Origin: Nocardioidaceae bacterium UBA4001
GTDB taxonomy: Bacteria > Actinomycetota > Actinomycetes > Propionibacteriales > Nocardioidaceae
Length of the DNA stretch: 64,000 nucleotides
Assembly: GCA_002384855.1 (NCBI GenBank)
Contig: DGBP01000022.1
Span: forward strand, 1-64,000
Reading direction: 5' to 3'
This document shows positions 44,242 through 53,179 of this stretch, one piece after another. Positions within the stretch are counted from its first letter, which is position 1. Each line of letters begins with the position of its first letter. The notes beneath the pieces are model-generated. The model saw nothing but the letters and a program-made list of their open reading frames with translations, ran no database searches and had not been told where the DNA came from. The translations under genes and the position numbers were made by a program.

Positions 44242-44934
44242 ATGAGCACGGTTCTCGTCGTGGAGGACGAGCGGGAGATCCGCGACCTGCTGCGCCGCTA
44301 CCTCGAGCGGGCCGGCCACGCCGTGCTCACCACGGACTCCGGCGCCGAGGCGATCCGGCTGGTGGGCGACGGCAGCGCGGACCTCGTGCTCCTGGACCTC
44401 GGGCTCCCCGACGTCGACGGCACGGAGGTCCTCCGGGTGGCACGTGAGGGCGACCGTCGTACGCCCGTCGTCGTCCTCACCGCACGCTCGACCGTCGAGG
44501 ACCGGATCAGCGGCCTGAGCCTCGGCGCGGACGACTACGTGACCAAGCCGTTCAGCCCGACGGAGGTGGTGCTGCGGGTCGGGGCGGTGCTCGGACGCAG
44601 CCACGGTCCCGGTGCGGACGACGACGTGGCGTCGTACGGCGGCGGTCGGCTCCTCGTCGACGCCACCCGTCGCGAGGCCCGGCTCGACGGACGCGCCCTC
44701 GACCTGACCCCGACGGAGTGGGGGATCCTCACCTCGCTGGCCTCGGTGCCGGGGCGCCCGTTCTCCCGCTACGAGCTGGTCAACCGCGTGCGTGGCTACG
44801 AGTTCTCCGGCTACGAGCGGAGCATCGACTCCCACGTGAAGAACCTCCGCCACAAGCTCGGCGCCGACGCGGCCGACATCGTGGAGACGGTGACCGGTGT
44901 GGGCTACCGCCTCGGGCTCGGTCATGACAGGTGA
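44242..44934 (+). CDS. OmpR-family response regulator
   Basis: Response regulator of 230 aa: receiver (1-115) with E8-D9, phospho-acceptor D52 in LLDLGLP and K in VTKPF, then an OmpR/PhoB winged helix (about 135-228) with LTPTEWGILTSL, SRYELVNRVRG and SIDSHVKNLRHKLG. It overlaps the kinase start by 11 bases. The 162-base gap to the divergent DUF2202 gene probably carries promoters for both. It likely controls that gene and itself. Confidence 0.92.
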   Translation: MSTVLVVEDEREIRDLLRRYLERAGHAVLTTDSGAEAIRLVGDGSADLVLLDLGLPDVDGTEVLRVAREGDRRTPVVVLTARSTVEDRISGLSLGADDYVTKPFSPTEVVLRVGAVLGRSHGPGADDDVASYGGGRLLVDATRREARLDGRALDLTPTEWGILTSLASVPGRPFSRYELVNRVRGYEFSGYERSIDSHVKNLRHKLGADAADIVETVTGVGYRLGLGHDR

Positions 44935-46324
44935 GGGACTCGGGCCGCTCGGCCGCCGCTTCCTGGCGGCGTTCGCCGCGGTCGCGCTGGTGACCGTCGT
45001 CCTCGTGGCGGCCGCCGGCCTGGTGGGCACCGACCGGGGCCTCTCCTCGCAGACCGGCGCCGAACGGAGTGACGTGGCTGCCCGGGTCGCTGCGGCGGCG
45101 GCCGAGGCCTACTCCGCGGCCGGCGGCTGGGACGGGGCTGACCTGCGCACCGCGGAGACGGTCGCCGAGGGTGGGGGCGCGCTCGTCATGGTCGTGCGCA
45201 GCCCTGACGGGGCCGTCGTCTCCGGGACCCGTGGCCGCGGACAGCACATGAGCGACGGCTCGGGCATGCCAGGCGGCCCCGGCATGGGCCTGGCGACGGG
45301 ACAGACCACCGCGGACGTGACCGTCGACGGGGAGACCGTCGGCGAGGTGGTGCTGGGGTTCGGCTCGCGGGACTCCTCGACCGGCCGGCCCGTGGCGTGG
45401 ACCTGGATCATCGCGGCCGCCGTCGGGGCGCTGCTGCTGGCGCTCGTCGCGGCGTGGTTCGTCTCCCGCCAGCTCAGCCGGCCGGTGGCCGCGCTGACCA
45501 CGGCCGCGCGGTCCTTCGCCGCCGGCGAGCGCGACACCGTGGTGACCGAGCGGGGCGCGGGGGAGCTCGCCGAGCTCGCCGACGCGTTCGAGGAGGCGAT
45601 GACCGCGGTACGACGCGCGGAGTCGTCCCGGGCCCGGATGGCCGCGGACGTGGCGCACGAGCTGCGCACCCCCCTTGCGGCGCTGCAGGCCGGACTGGAG
45701 GAGCTGAGGGACGGGCTCGCCCCGGCCGAGCCCGCGACGCTGGCGCGCCTGCACGACCAGGCGTTGCGGGTGTCGCGCATCGTCGGCGACCTCGACACCC
45801 TGTTCGCGGCCGAGGGGGCGGTGCGGGCGATCCGCCACGACCCGGTGGACCTCGGCCGGCTCGCCCGTCAGGAGGTCGAGGCTCGGGCCGCACAGCTGAG
45901 GGCGACCACGATCGACGTACGCCTCGACGAACCGCGCGACGGGCCCGTGTGGGTGCGCGGTGATGCCGAGCGCCTGCACCAGGTGCTCGGCAACCTGCTG
46001 GAGAACTGCGTGCGGCACTGCCGTCCCGGCGACTCCGTGCGGGTCGCGGTCGCCGCGGACCCGGCGACGGCGCGCCTCGTGGTGGCCGACACGGGGCCCG
46101 GTATCGCCGCCGAGGAGCTCGACCGGGTCTTCGACCGGTTCTGGCGGGGCGCCCGCCAGGGCGGGCGCCCCGGCTCCGGCCTCGGGCTGGCGGTGGTGCG
46201 CAGCCTGGTGGAGGCGATGAGCGGCACGGTCTCGGTGGACTCCGACGGAGCCACCGGCACGACGTTCACGGTGGCGCTGCCCCGGCACCCCGACGAGGGC
46301 AGGGGCCCGGTCGCCGCGGTCTAG
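44924..46324 (+). CDS. Sensor histidine kinase with HAMP domain
   Basis: Membrane kinase of 466 aa. Helices at about 12-35 and 160-182 flank an extracytoplasmic loop containing a Gly/Met patch (GQHMSDGSGMPGGPGMG), similar in flavour to the Met/Gly repeat of the divergent DUF2202 protein. HAMP (183-235), HisKA with VAHELRTPL (H245), N box NLLENCVRHC and ADTGPG, GSGLGLAVV follow. The Met-rich sensor loop hints at copper or silver sensing by analogy with other Met-rich sensors; this is inference. Confidence 0.91.
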   Translation: MTGEGLGPLGRRFLAAFAAVALVTVVLVAAAGLVGTDRGLSSQTGAERSDVAARVAAAAAEAYSAAGGWDGADLRTAETVAEGGGALVMVVRSPDGAVVSGTRGRGQHMSDGSGMPGGPGMGLATGQTTADVTVDGETVGEVVLGFGSRDSSTGRPVAWTWIIAAAVGALLLALVAAWFVSRQLSRPVAALTTAARSFAAGERDTVVTERGAGELAELADAFEEAMTAVRRAESSRARMAADVAHELRTPLAALQAGLEELRDGLAPAEPATLARLHDQALRVSRIVGDLDTLFAAEGAVRAIRHDPVDLGRLARQEVEARAAQLRATTIDVRLDEPRDGPVWVRGDAERLHQVLGNLLENCVRHCRPGDSVRVAVAADPATARLVVADTGPGIAAEELDRVFDRFWRGARQGGRPGSGLGLAVVRSLVEAMSGTVSVDSDGATGTTFTVALPRHPDEGRGPVAAV

Positions 46325-46357
46325 GCTTGTCGCGGCGTCGACACGGGCAGGAGCCGC

Positions 46358-47128
46358 ATGACCAGGTACGTCGCGATCGGGGACAGCACGGTCGAGGGCC
46401 TCGAGGACCCGGGTCCTGACGGCGTGTACGTCGGCTGGGCCGACCGCCTCGCCCGCCTCCTCCGCACCGTGCACCCGGACCTGACCTACGCCAACCTCGC
46501 CGTGCGGGGGATGACCGCGGCCGAGGTGCGCGCGACCCAGCTCGACCGCGCACTCGCGCTCCGGCCCGACGTCGCCGTGGTCGTGGCGGGGGTGAACGAC
46601 GTGCTGCGCCCCCGCTTCGACCGGGCGGCGCTGCGGGCGGACCTGCTGGGCATGCACGAGGCCCTGCACGGCACGGGCGCCACGGTGGCGTCGTTCACGA
46701 TGCCGGACATGGCGAAGGTGGCGCCGCTCGCCGTCGTGCTGCGCGGCCGGCTCGAGGCGCTCAACAAGATCGTGCGCGAGGCGGGGGCCCGCTACGGCAC
46801 CGCCGTCGCGGACCTCGCCGTCGAGCCGATGGCGTCCGACCCCGCCCTGTGGCACGACGACCGGCTCCACGCGAACAGCGAGGGGCACCGCCGGGTGGCG
46901 CTCGCGCTCGCCGAGAGCCTGGGGGTGGACGCGGGCGACTGGCGTGCCCCGCTGCCCGAGGCGCCGCGCACGCTCACCGCAGCTGTGGTCGCCCGTGAGA
47001 TCGGTTGGGTGGCAGGCCACCTCGTTCCGTGGTTGTGGGGGAGAATCCGCGGGTGTGAGCCCGAGATGGAGCGGGTCTGCAAGCGCCCCGAGCTCCTGCC
47101 CCTCGACGGGCCCACGGACCATCGATGA
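46358..47128 (+). CDS. SGNH/GDSL-family hydrolase
   Basis: Esterase-like protein of 256 aa. Block I is AIGDSTVEG with the nucleophile at S10, block II includes the Gly of LAVRGMTA, block III is VAGVNDVL (oxyanion Asn about N77), and block V is WHDDRLHANSEGH with catalytic Asp and His. No signal peptide, so it is cytoplasmic. Substrates in this family range from acyl esters to sugars. A 64-base gap separates it from the peptidase E gene. Confidence 0.87.
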   Translation: MTRYVAIGDSTVEGLEDPGPDGVYVGWADRLARLLRTVHPDLTYANLAVRGMTAAEVRATQLDRALALRPDVAVVVAGVNDVLRPRFDRAALRADLLGMHEALHGTGATVASFTMPDMAKVAPLAVVLRGRLEALNKIVREAGARYGTAVADLAVEPMASDPALWHDDRLHANSEGHRRVALALAESLGVDAGDWRAPLPEAPRTLTAAVVAREIGWVAGHLVPWLWGRIRGCEPEMERVCKRPELLPLDGPTDHR

Positions 47129-47192
47129 GTTCCGGCACCGCTCCGGGTCGCTACGTCACCAGCACCTTCCGCGCGCGAACCATGGGGGCACC

Positions 47193-47852
47193 GTGAAGCT
47201 CTTGCTCACCTCGGGTGGCGTGACGAACCCGAGCATCCACGCTGCCCTCGAACGGCTCCTGGGCAAGCCCGTCGGTGAGTGCAACGCCTTGGTCGTCCCG
47301 ACCGCGCAGTGGGGGCACCCGATGTGCGGCCCGGCGTCGGTGCGCGGCCTCGTGGCCGCCGAGCCCACGTGGCAGCACCTCTCCGGCCTGGGCTGGGCGT
47401 CCCTCGGCGTCCTCGAGCTCACCGCACTGCCCACCATCGGGCCGCAGAGGTGGGTCCCCTGGGTGCGGGAGGCCGACGTCCTGCTGGTCGACGGGGGCGA
47501 CGCGACGTACCTGTGCCACTGGATGCGTGAGTCCGGGCTGGCTGACCTCCTGCCCTCGCTGCCCGAGACGGTCTGGGTGGGGGTGAGCGCCGGGAGCATG
47601 GTGATGACGCCCCGGATCGGGGACTACTTCGTCGAATGGCCCTCAGCACCCGACGACCGCACGCTGGGAGTGGTCGACTTCTCGATCTTCCCGCACCTGG
47701 ACCTCTTCCCGACCAACACCCTGGAACACGCAGAACGATGGGCCGCCGACCTCGGCATCCCGGCATACGCGATCGACGAGCAGACCGCGATCCAGGTCCT
47801 CGACGGCTCCGCCGAGGTGATCTCCGAGGGGCAGTGGACGAAGCTCGGGTGA
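47193..47852 (+). CDS. Peptidase E / S51-family protein
   Basis: S51-type protein of 219 aa. The nucleophile elbow GVSAGSMVM holds the serine at about residue 132, and LLVDGGDATYLCHWM precedes it, the usual order. Peptidase E cleaves Asp-Xaa dipeptides; the broader family includes cyanophycinases and class I amidotransferase-like proteins. The GTG start follows GGGGGCACC. No cyanophycin synthetase is nearby, so a dipeptidase role is more likely. Confidence 0.83.
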   Translation: MKLLLTSGGVTNPSIHAALERLLGKPVGECNALVVPTAQWGHPMCGPASVRGLVAAEPTWQHLSGLGWASLGVLELTALPTIGPQRWVPWVREADVLLVDGGDATYLCHWMRESGLADLLPSLPETVWVGVSAGSMVMTPRIGDYFVEWPSAPDDRTLGVVDFSIFPHLDLFPTNTLEHAERWAADLGIPAYAIDEQTAIQVLDGSAEVISEGQWTKLG

Positions 47853-48009
47853 CGGCGCGCCCTGGTGCTCATCCGTATCGCTCGGGCAGCAGGCGAGACG
47901 ACGACCGACGTATCACGTGGAAGGGCCTGAGACGGACGGTCGCCAGAAATCGCGGAACCCGCCGAGCGCACAAGGCAACCACGAGGACGGGTGCCGCCTG
48001 AGCGTATTC

Positions 48010-48179
48010 GGTCGAGGCAAGCACGCACGCAGCGCTCGATCATGGGGCGGATCTCGGCACGGGGCTCCACGGTCAGCCTGTGGAAGAGCAGTCCGTTGCC
48101 GCAGGCGAGGAGGGTGCGGGCTGCCTCGTGAGGGTGGCGTGCGCCGACCTGCGTCAGGAGGTCCACGGTCCATGCCGAG
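48010..48179 (-). pseudogene. Remnant of a TetR-family regulator (C-terminal domain only)
   Basis: About 52 codons on the minus strand read DLLTQVGARHPHEAARTLL, then ACGNGLLFHRLTVEPRAE and IRPMIERCVRACL, the pattern of the last helices of TetR ligand-binding domains. No N-terminal helix-turn-helix exists: the frame runs backward into the 3' end of ftsH. The reading frame continues past 48010 without family resemblance. It is therefore a deletion fragment. The rest of the gap down to 47853 shows no gene. Confidence 0.6.
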
Positions 48180-50141
48180 TCAGACGGGCTCGGCGGTGAC
48201 CGGCGGCTTGGGGAACTCCGTCGACGGCAGCTCCGCGGCGTCGTAGGCCTCCTGCTCGTTCAGCGTCTCCTTCTCCAGCAGCAGCCGCGAGATCCGCTCG
48301 AGGCTGGGCCGGTGGCTGCGCAGGGTCTCCAGAGCGTCGACGTAGCACTCGTCGAGGATGCGGCGGGCCTCGGCGTCGACGAGCTCCCGGGTGGCCTCGG
48401 AGGGGGCCGCGGCGTCGAGGACGCTCTGCTCCTGTCCGGCACCAGGCAGGACGGTCAGCGGGCCGATCCGCTCCGACATCCCCCAGCGCCCCACCATCTG
48501 GCGGGCCACGTTGCTCGCGACCTCCAGGTCCGACTCCCCGCCGGAGGTGACGTCGCCGTACACGAGCTCCTCGGCGGCCCGGCCGCCGAGCAGCCCGGTG
48601 ATACGACCGCGCAGGTAGGTCGAGGAGTACCCGTGCCGCTCGGTCTCGGGTGACTGGAACGTCACGCCGAGGGAGCTTCCGCGGGGGATGATCGAGACCT
48701 TGCGGACCCGGTCGGCGCCGGGGGTGACGATGCCGAGGAGCGCGTGGCCGGCCTCGTGGATGGCGGTTCGTTCCTTCTCCTCCGACGTCAGCATGAGGTG
48801 ACGGGCGGTGCCCAGGACCACCTTCTCGAGCGCTTCGGTGAAGTCGGCCATCATCACCCGGGCGTGCCGCCGCTTGGCCGCGAGCAGAGCGCCCTCGTTG
48901 ACGAGGGTCTTCAGGTCGGCGCCCACCATCCCCGGGGTCGAGGAGGCCAGCGCGTCGAGGTCGACGTCCTCGTCGAGCGGCATGCTGCGGGTGTGCACGC
49001 CGAGGATCTGCCGCCGGCCGATCTGGTCGGGCGGGTTCACCACCACCCGGCGGTCGAAGCGTCCCGCGCGCAAGAGCGCCGGGTCGAGGATCTCCGGACG
49101 GTTCGTCGCGGCCAGGACGACCACGCCCTCGTTGCCGGTGAACCCGTCCATCTCGGTGAGGATCTGGTTGAGGGTCTGCTCCCGCTCGTCGTGCCCGCCG
49201 AGGGCCGGCCCGGCGCCGCGGGTCCGCCCGATCGCGTCGAGCTCGTCGATGAAGATGATCGAGGGGGCCGCCTTCTTCGCCTGCTCGAACAGGTCGCGGA
49301 CCCGTGAGGCGCCGACACCGACGATCATCTCGATGAACTCCGAGGCCGACAGGTGGAAGAACGGCACGTCCGCCTCACCGGCGACCGCACGGGCGAGCAG
49401 CGTCTTGCCGGTTCCGGGGGCGCCGGTCAGCAGCACGCCGCGCGGGATCGAGGCACCGAGCAGGCGGTAGCGCTCGGGGTTCTTGAGGAACTCGACGACC
49501 TCGACGACCTCGTCCTTCACCTCGTCGATGCCGGCCACGTCCGCGAAGGTCGTCCGCGGGCCCGAATCCGGGGTGTAGAGCTTCGCCCGGGACCGCCCCA
49601 GCATCCCCAGGCCGCCGCCGGCCAGCGACGCCGTGCGACGCAGGAACCAGACCAGCAGACCGATGAACAGCAGCGTGGGCCCGAAGCCCAGCAGGATCTG
49701 CTCCCACAGCGCGGCCTCCTCGGGCTCGGCCCGTACCTCCACACCGTGGTCCAGAAGCGTTGCCACCAGGTCGTCCTCGGCGAAGACGGGCCGCTGGGTC
49801 GAGAACTCATCGACCTCGACCGCGTCGCCCGCGCCCTCGGAATAGGTCACGGGCTTCTCGAAGGTGCCGGTGACCCGCTGCTCCACGGCCGTGACCTCGG
49901 TGACGTTGTCGGCCTCCACCTCGGCCCAGAACACGCTGTAGGGCACCTCGGTCCGCTCGGCCGGAGCGGTCAGCGAGGACATCACCATCCAGTTGACCAG
50001 CAGGAGACCGATCAGCAGCCAGCGCAGCCAGCCGGGTGTGGACGACCAGTACCCGCTGCGCTCCGGCTCCTCGTTCTCCGGGTGCAGCGGGTGGTCGCGC
50101 GGCAGTCCCTCGACACGCCAGGGGCGGTGCTTTCGGCCCAT
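48180..50141 (-). CDS. ftsH: ATP-dependent zinc metalloprotease FtsH
   Basis: FtsH of 653 aa, complete. Two membrane helices (about 37-55 and 153-172) flank the extracytoplasmic domain; the AAA module has Walker A GAPGTGKT (about 243-250), Walker B IIFIDELDAIG and SRH NRPEILDPALLRAGRFDR; the zinc site is HEAGH (462-466). It degrades membrane and short-lived cytosolic proteins. The genes that usually flank the housekeeping actinobacterial copy (tilS, hpt, folE) are absent, so this may be a second FtsH. A patatin-like gene lies 79 bases upstream on the same strand. Confidence 0.93.
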   Translation of the reverse strand: MGRKHRPWRVEGLPRDHPLHPENEEPERSGYWSSTPGWLRWLLIGLLLVNWMVMSSLTAPAERTEVPYSVFWAEVEADNVTEVTAVEQRVTGTFEKPVTYSEGAGDAVEVDEFSTQRPVFAEDDLVATLLDHGVEVRAEPEEAALWEQILLGFGPTLLFIGLLVWFLRRTASLAGGGLGMLGRSRAKLYTPDSGPRTTFADVAGIDEVKDEVVEVVEFLKNPERYRLLGASIPRGVLLTGAPGTGKTLLARAVAGEADVPFFHLSASEFIEMIVGVGASRVRDLFEQAKKAAPSIIFIDELDAIGRTRGAGPALGGHDEREQTLNQILTEMDGFTGNEGVVVLAATNRPEILDPALLRAGRFDRRVVVNPPDQIGRRQILGVHTRSMPLDEDVDLDALASSTPGMVGADLKTLVNEGALLAAKRRHARVMMADFTEALEKVVLGTARHLMLTSEEKERTAIHEAGHALLGIVTPGADRVRKVSIIPRGSSLGVTFQSPETERHGYSSTYLRGRITGLLGGRAAEELVYGDVTSGGESDLEVASNVARQMVGRWGMSERIGPLTVLPGAGQEQSVLDAAAPSEATRELVDAEARRILDECYVDALETLRSHRPSLERISRLLLEKETLNEQEAYDAAELPSTEFPKPPVTAEPV

Positions 50142-50220
50142 GGCACTCCTCCGTCCGGGCCTCTCCCTTCCAGGCTTGTCCGGGCGTGGGTGCGCCGGAA
50201 GGGGCGAAGGTCCCCGCCGC

Positions 50221-51219
50221 CTACCGGCCGTCCAGGTCGTCGAGCGCCTCCTCGGTGAGCCGGCGGCCGAGGTCGACGAGCTCTCCTGCCTTGTGGAAGT
50301 CCAGCGTGCGGCAGGCGTTCTTCGGCACGGAGACCAGGAGGTCCGGCGGGTAGCCCGCCAGGCGGTAGCGCGTGACGAGGGCCTGCATGGTGTCCAGCGA
50401 CAGCTCCATCACGTCGAGCGTGCGCAGCCCGGGCGGGAGCGCGCCGTACACCTCCTCCACCACCTCCTCGACCGTGTGGTCGACGAGCTCGTCGACCTCC
50501 CCGGGTCCCGCACCGGGACGGATGCTGCGGATCCGCGCGGTGACGTTGCGGACCAGGTCCCGGTCGAGCACCTGCGTCGCCGTACGCCGGAAGCGCTCGA
50601 GCCACTCCTCCGTGGGTCGGGGAGCCGACGACTCGCTGACCGGTGTCCGGCCCCGATGGTCCTCGACCTCCCCGGCGAGCGACACCGCCACGGTCAGGTC
50701 GGCCCCTGAGGCCGCGGTCGGCGCGATCGGCACCGGGTTCAACAACCCGCCGTCGGCGAGCAGCCGGCCGTTGAGCATCACCGGCGTGATGATGCTGGGC
50801 AGCGCGATGGACGCACGGATCGCGGCGTCGACCGGACCGCGCTGGAACCAGACCTCCTTGCGGGTGAGCAGGTCGGTGGCGACCGCGGTGAACGGCACCG
50901 GGAGCTGCTCGATCAGGGCCCCGCCGAGGAGCTCGCGGACCCGGGCGAGGATCTTGTCGGCCCGGATCGCTCCGGGTGACTTGAGGGAGGGGTCGAGCAG
51001 TCGCAGCACGTCGCGCTGGGTCAGGTGGGTGACCCAGTCGGTGTAGGCGTCGAGCTGCCCCGCGGCGTGCAGGCCGCCGACCAGGGCGCCCATGGACGTC
51101 CCGGCGATGCTGACGATCTCGTAGCCGCGCTCCTCGAGCGCCTGGATCACGCCGATGTGGGCGTAGCCGCGGGCACCCCCGCTTCCGAGGGCGAGCGCGA
51201 CGCGGGTGGGGGCCGACAC
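50221..51219 (-). CDS. Patatin-like phospholipase, RssA type
   Basis: Patatin-family serine lipase of 332 aa. The oxyanion loop GSGGARGYAHIG is at 12-23, the nucleophile S42 sits in GTSMG, and the catalytic Asp D156 in the DGG triplet of LLADGGLLNP. All dyad residues are present. No signal peptide, so it acts on cytoplasmic or inner-leaflet lipids. It shares orientation with ftsH and is divergent from the oxidoreductase operon. Confidence 0.9.
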   Translation of the reverse strand: MSAPTRVALALGSGGARGYAHIGVIQALEERGYEIVSIAGTSMGALVGGLHAAGQLDAYTDWVTHLTQRDVLRLLDPSLKSPGAIRADKILARVRELLGGALIEQLPVPFTAVATDLLTRKEVWFQRGPVDAAIRASIALPSIITPVMLNGRLLADGGLLNPVPIAPTAASGADLTVAVSLAGEVEDHRGRTPVSESSAPRPTEEWLERFRRTATQVLDRDLVRNVTARIRSIRPGAGPGEVDELVDHTVEEVVEEVYGALPPGLRTLDVMELSLDTMQALVTRYRLAGYPPDLLVSVPKNACRTLDFHKAGELVDLGRRLTEEALDDLDGR

Positions 51220-51334
51220 GGGGCCGATGCTAACGGTGGGCCGGCAGGCCGCCCGATGGCCCCTGGGGTTCAGGTCATAGGGCCCTTATCGACCCCCGAG
51301 CTCCCACCTAGTGTCCGAGTGAGGAGGCGGGGCG

Positions 51335-51913
51335 ATGTTCTCGGTGCGGATACACGGCAGAGGTGGTCAGGGCGCCGTCACGGCGGCCGAGATGCTCTCG
51401 GTCGCCGCCTTCGACGAGGGCCGGCACGCCCAGGCCTTTCCGACGTTCGGCTCCGAGCGCACCGGCGCTCCGGTCGTGTCCTTCTGCAGGATCGACGACC
51501 GGCCGATCCGGCTGCGCGAGCCGATCACCCAGCCCGACGCGCTGATCGTGCAGGACCCGACGCTCCTGCACCAGGTGAACCTGTTCGCGGGGCTCCGGCC
51601 GGACGGCTACCTGCTGGTCAACACCTCCCGGACGCTCGACGAGCTCGGGCTCGCGGAGCTGGTGTCTCGCCTCACGCCGAGCCACGCGGTCGCCGTACCG
51701 GCCACGGAGCTGGCGCGCGAGCACCTCGGCCGGCCGCTGCCGAACGCCGCGCTGCTGGGCGGGTTCGCCGCCCTGACCGGCCAGGTGTCCCTGGAGTCGG
51801 TGGCCGACGCGATCCGCGCCCGGTTCGCCGGCGCGGTGGGGGAGGGCAACGTGCGGGCGGCCGAGGCCGCCTACGCCCACGTGCACGAGGTGAGGAGGAC
51901 GGTCGATGCTTGA
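51335..51913 (+). CDS. porG: 2-oxoacid:acceptor oxidoreductase gamma subunit
   Basis: Gamma subunit of 192 aa of a pyruvate-type 2-oxoacid:ferredoxin oxidoreductase. It starts MFSVRIHGRGGQGAVTAAEML, the CoA-binding glycine motif of the family, and continues AFPTFGSERTGAPVVSFCRI, typical of PorG. An AGGAGG site lies seven bases before the ATG. It heads a four-gene operon, its stop overlapping the alpha gene by eight bases. The pyruvate assignment is by similarity; related enzymes act on phenylglyoxylate or branched 2-oxoacids. Confidence 0.9.
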   Translation: MFSVRIHGRGGQGAVTAAEMLSVAAFDEGRHAQAFPTFGSERTGAPVVSFCRIDDRPIRLREPITQPDALIVQDPTLLHQVNLFAGLRPDGYLLVNTSRTLDELGLAELVSRLTPSHAVAVPATELAREHLGRPLPNAALLGGFAALTGQVSLESVADAIRARFAGAVGEGNVRAAEAAYAHVHEVRRTVDA

Positions 51914-53168
51914 GCAGATCGAGGGCTCGCAGGCGGTGGCCAAGGCGGTCACGCTCTGCCGGCCGGAGGTGATCGCCGCCTACCCGATCTCTCCGCAGAC
52001 CCACATCGTCGAGTCGCTCTCGGACCGGGTTCGCACCGGCGAGCTCGCGGGATGCGAGTACATGATGGTGGAGTCGGAGTTCGGCGCCATGTCGGCCTGC
52101 ATCGGTGCCTCTGCGGCCGGCGCGCGCACCTACACCGCCACCTCCAGCCAGGGACTGCTGTTCATGGCCGAGGCGCTCTTCAACGCCTCCGGGCTCGGCC
52201 TGCCGATCGTGATGACCGTCGCCAACCGTGCCATCGGGGCGCCGATCAACATCTGGAACGACCACTCCGACTCCATGGCGATGCGCGACTCCGGCTGGAT
52301 CCAGCTGTTCGCCGAGTCCAACCAGGAGGCCGTCGACCTGCACATCCAGGCCTACCGCCTGGCCGAGGCGCTGTCGGTGCCGGTGATGGTCTGCATGGAC
52401 GGCTTCGTCCTCACGCACGCCTTCGAGCGGGTCGACCTCCCCGAGCAGGCGCAGGTCGACGCGTTCCTGCCCGGGTTCGTGCCCCAGCAGGCGCTCGACC
52501 CCGACGACCCGGTCACCATCGGCGCGATGGTCGGTCCGGAGGCGTTCGCCGAGGTGAAGTACCTCATGCACGCCAAGCAGATGTCCGCGCTCGACGAGAT
52601 CCCCGTCATCGCCCGCGACTTCGCCGAAACCTTCGGCCGTGACTCCGGCGGGCTGGTCCGCCCCTACCGCACCGACGACGCCGAGACCATCGTGGTCTCC
52701 CTGGGCTCGGTGCTGGGCACGATCGAGGACGTCGTCGACAAGATGCGCGACGAGGGCCGGACGGTCGGCGTGCTGGGCATCGGCTGCTTCCGTCCCTGGC
52801 CGCTCGACGAGGTGCGCGCGGCGCTGGCCGGGGCCCGGCGGGTGGTGGTCGTCGAGAAGGCGTTCGCGGTCGGTGCCGGCGGGATCGTCGGCCAGAACGT
52901 CCGTGACGCCCTCCGTGGCCTGCCGGTCGAGGTGTACGACGTCGTGGCCGGTCTCGGTGGCCGGCCCATCACCCGCGCCTCCCTGCGCCAGGTCTTCGAT
53001 CAGGTGCTGGCCGGCGAGGTCGACCCGCGCCGGATGCACTTCCTCGACCTCGACGTGGACCTGGTCCAGCGCGAGCTCGAGCGGTCCCGCCGGGGCGGGC
53101 GTCCCGGTCCACACGCGGAGAACATGCTGCGGGACATCGGCACCGTCGCCTCCGGCGCCTACGAGTAA
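51906..53168 (+). CDS. porA: 2-oxoacid:ferredoxin oxidoreductase alpha subunit
   Basis: Alpha subunit of 420 aa. The N-terminal pyrimidine-binding domain has EGSQAVAKAV, AAYPISPQTHIVE and EFGAMSACIGASAAGARTYTATSS; a transketolase-C-like domain (about 255-380) has VVSLGSVLGTIEDVVD and IGCFRPWP. Both are standard for PorA. The enzyme converts a 2-oxoacid, CoA and oxidised ferredoxin to acyl-CoA and CO2, or runs in reverse as a CO2-fixing synthase. It is separate from gamma, as in four-subunit enzymes. Confidence 0.92.
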   Translation: MLEQIEGSQAVAKAVTLCRPEVIAAYPISPQTHIVESLSDRVRTGELAGCEYMMVESEFGAMSACIGASAAGARTYTATSSQGLLFMAEALFNASGLGLPIVMTVANRAIGAPINIWNDHSDSMAMRDSGWIQLFAESNQEAVDLHIQAYRLAEALSVPVMVCMDGFVLTHAFERVDLPEQAQVDAFLPGFVPQQALDPDDPVTIGAMVGPEAFAEVKYLMHAKQMSALDEIPVIARDFAETFGRDSGGLVRPYRTDDAETIVVSLGSVLGTIEDVVDKMRDEGRTVGVLGIGCFRPWPLDEVRAALAGARRVVVVEKAFAVGAGGIVGQNVRDALRGLPVEVYDVVAGLGGRPITRASLRQVFDQVLAGEVDPRRMHFLDLDVDLVQRELERSRRGGRPGPHAENMLRDIGTVASGAYE

Positions 53169-53179
53169 GGGAGCGTGCC

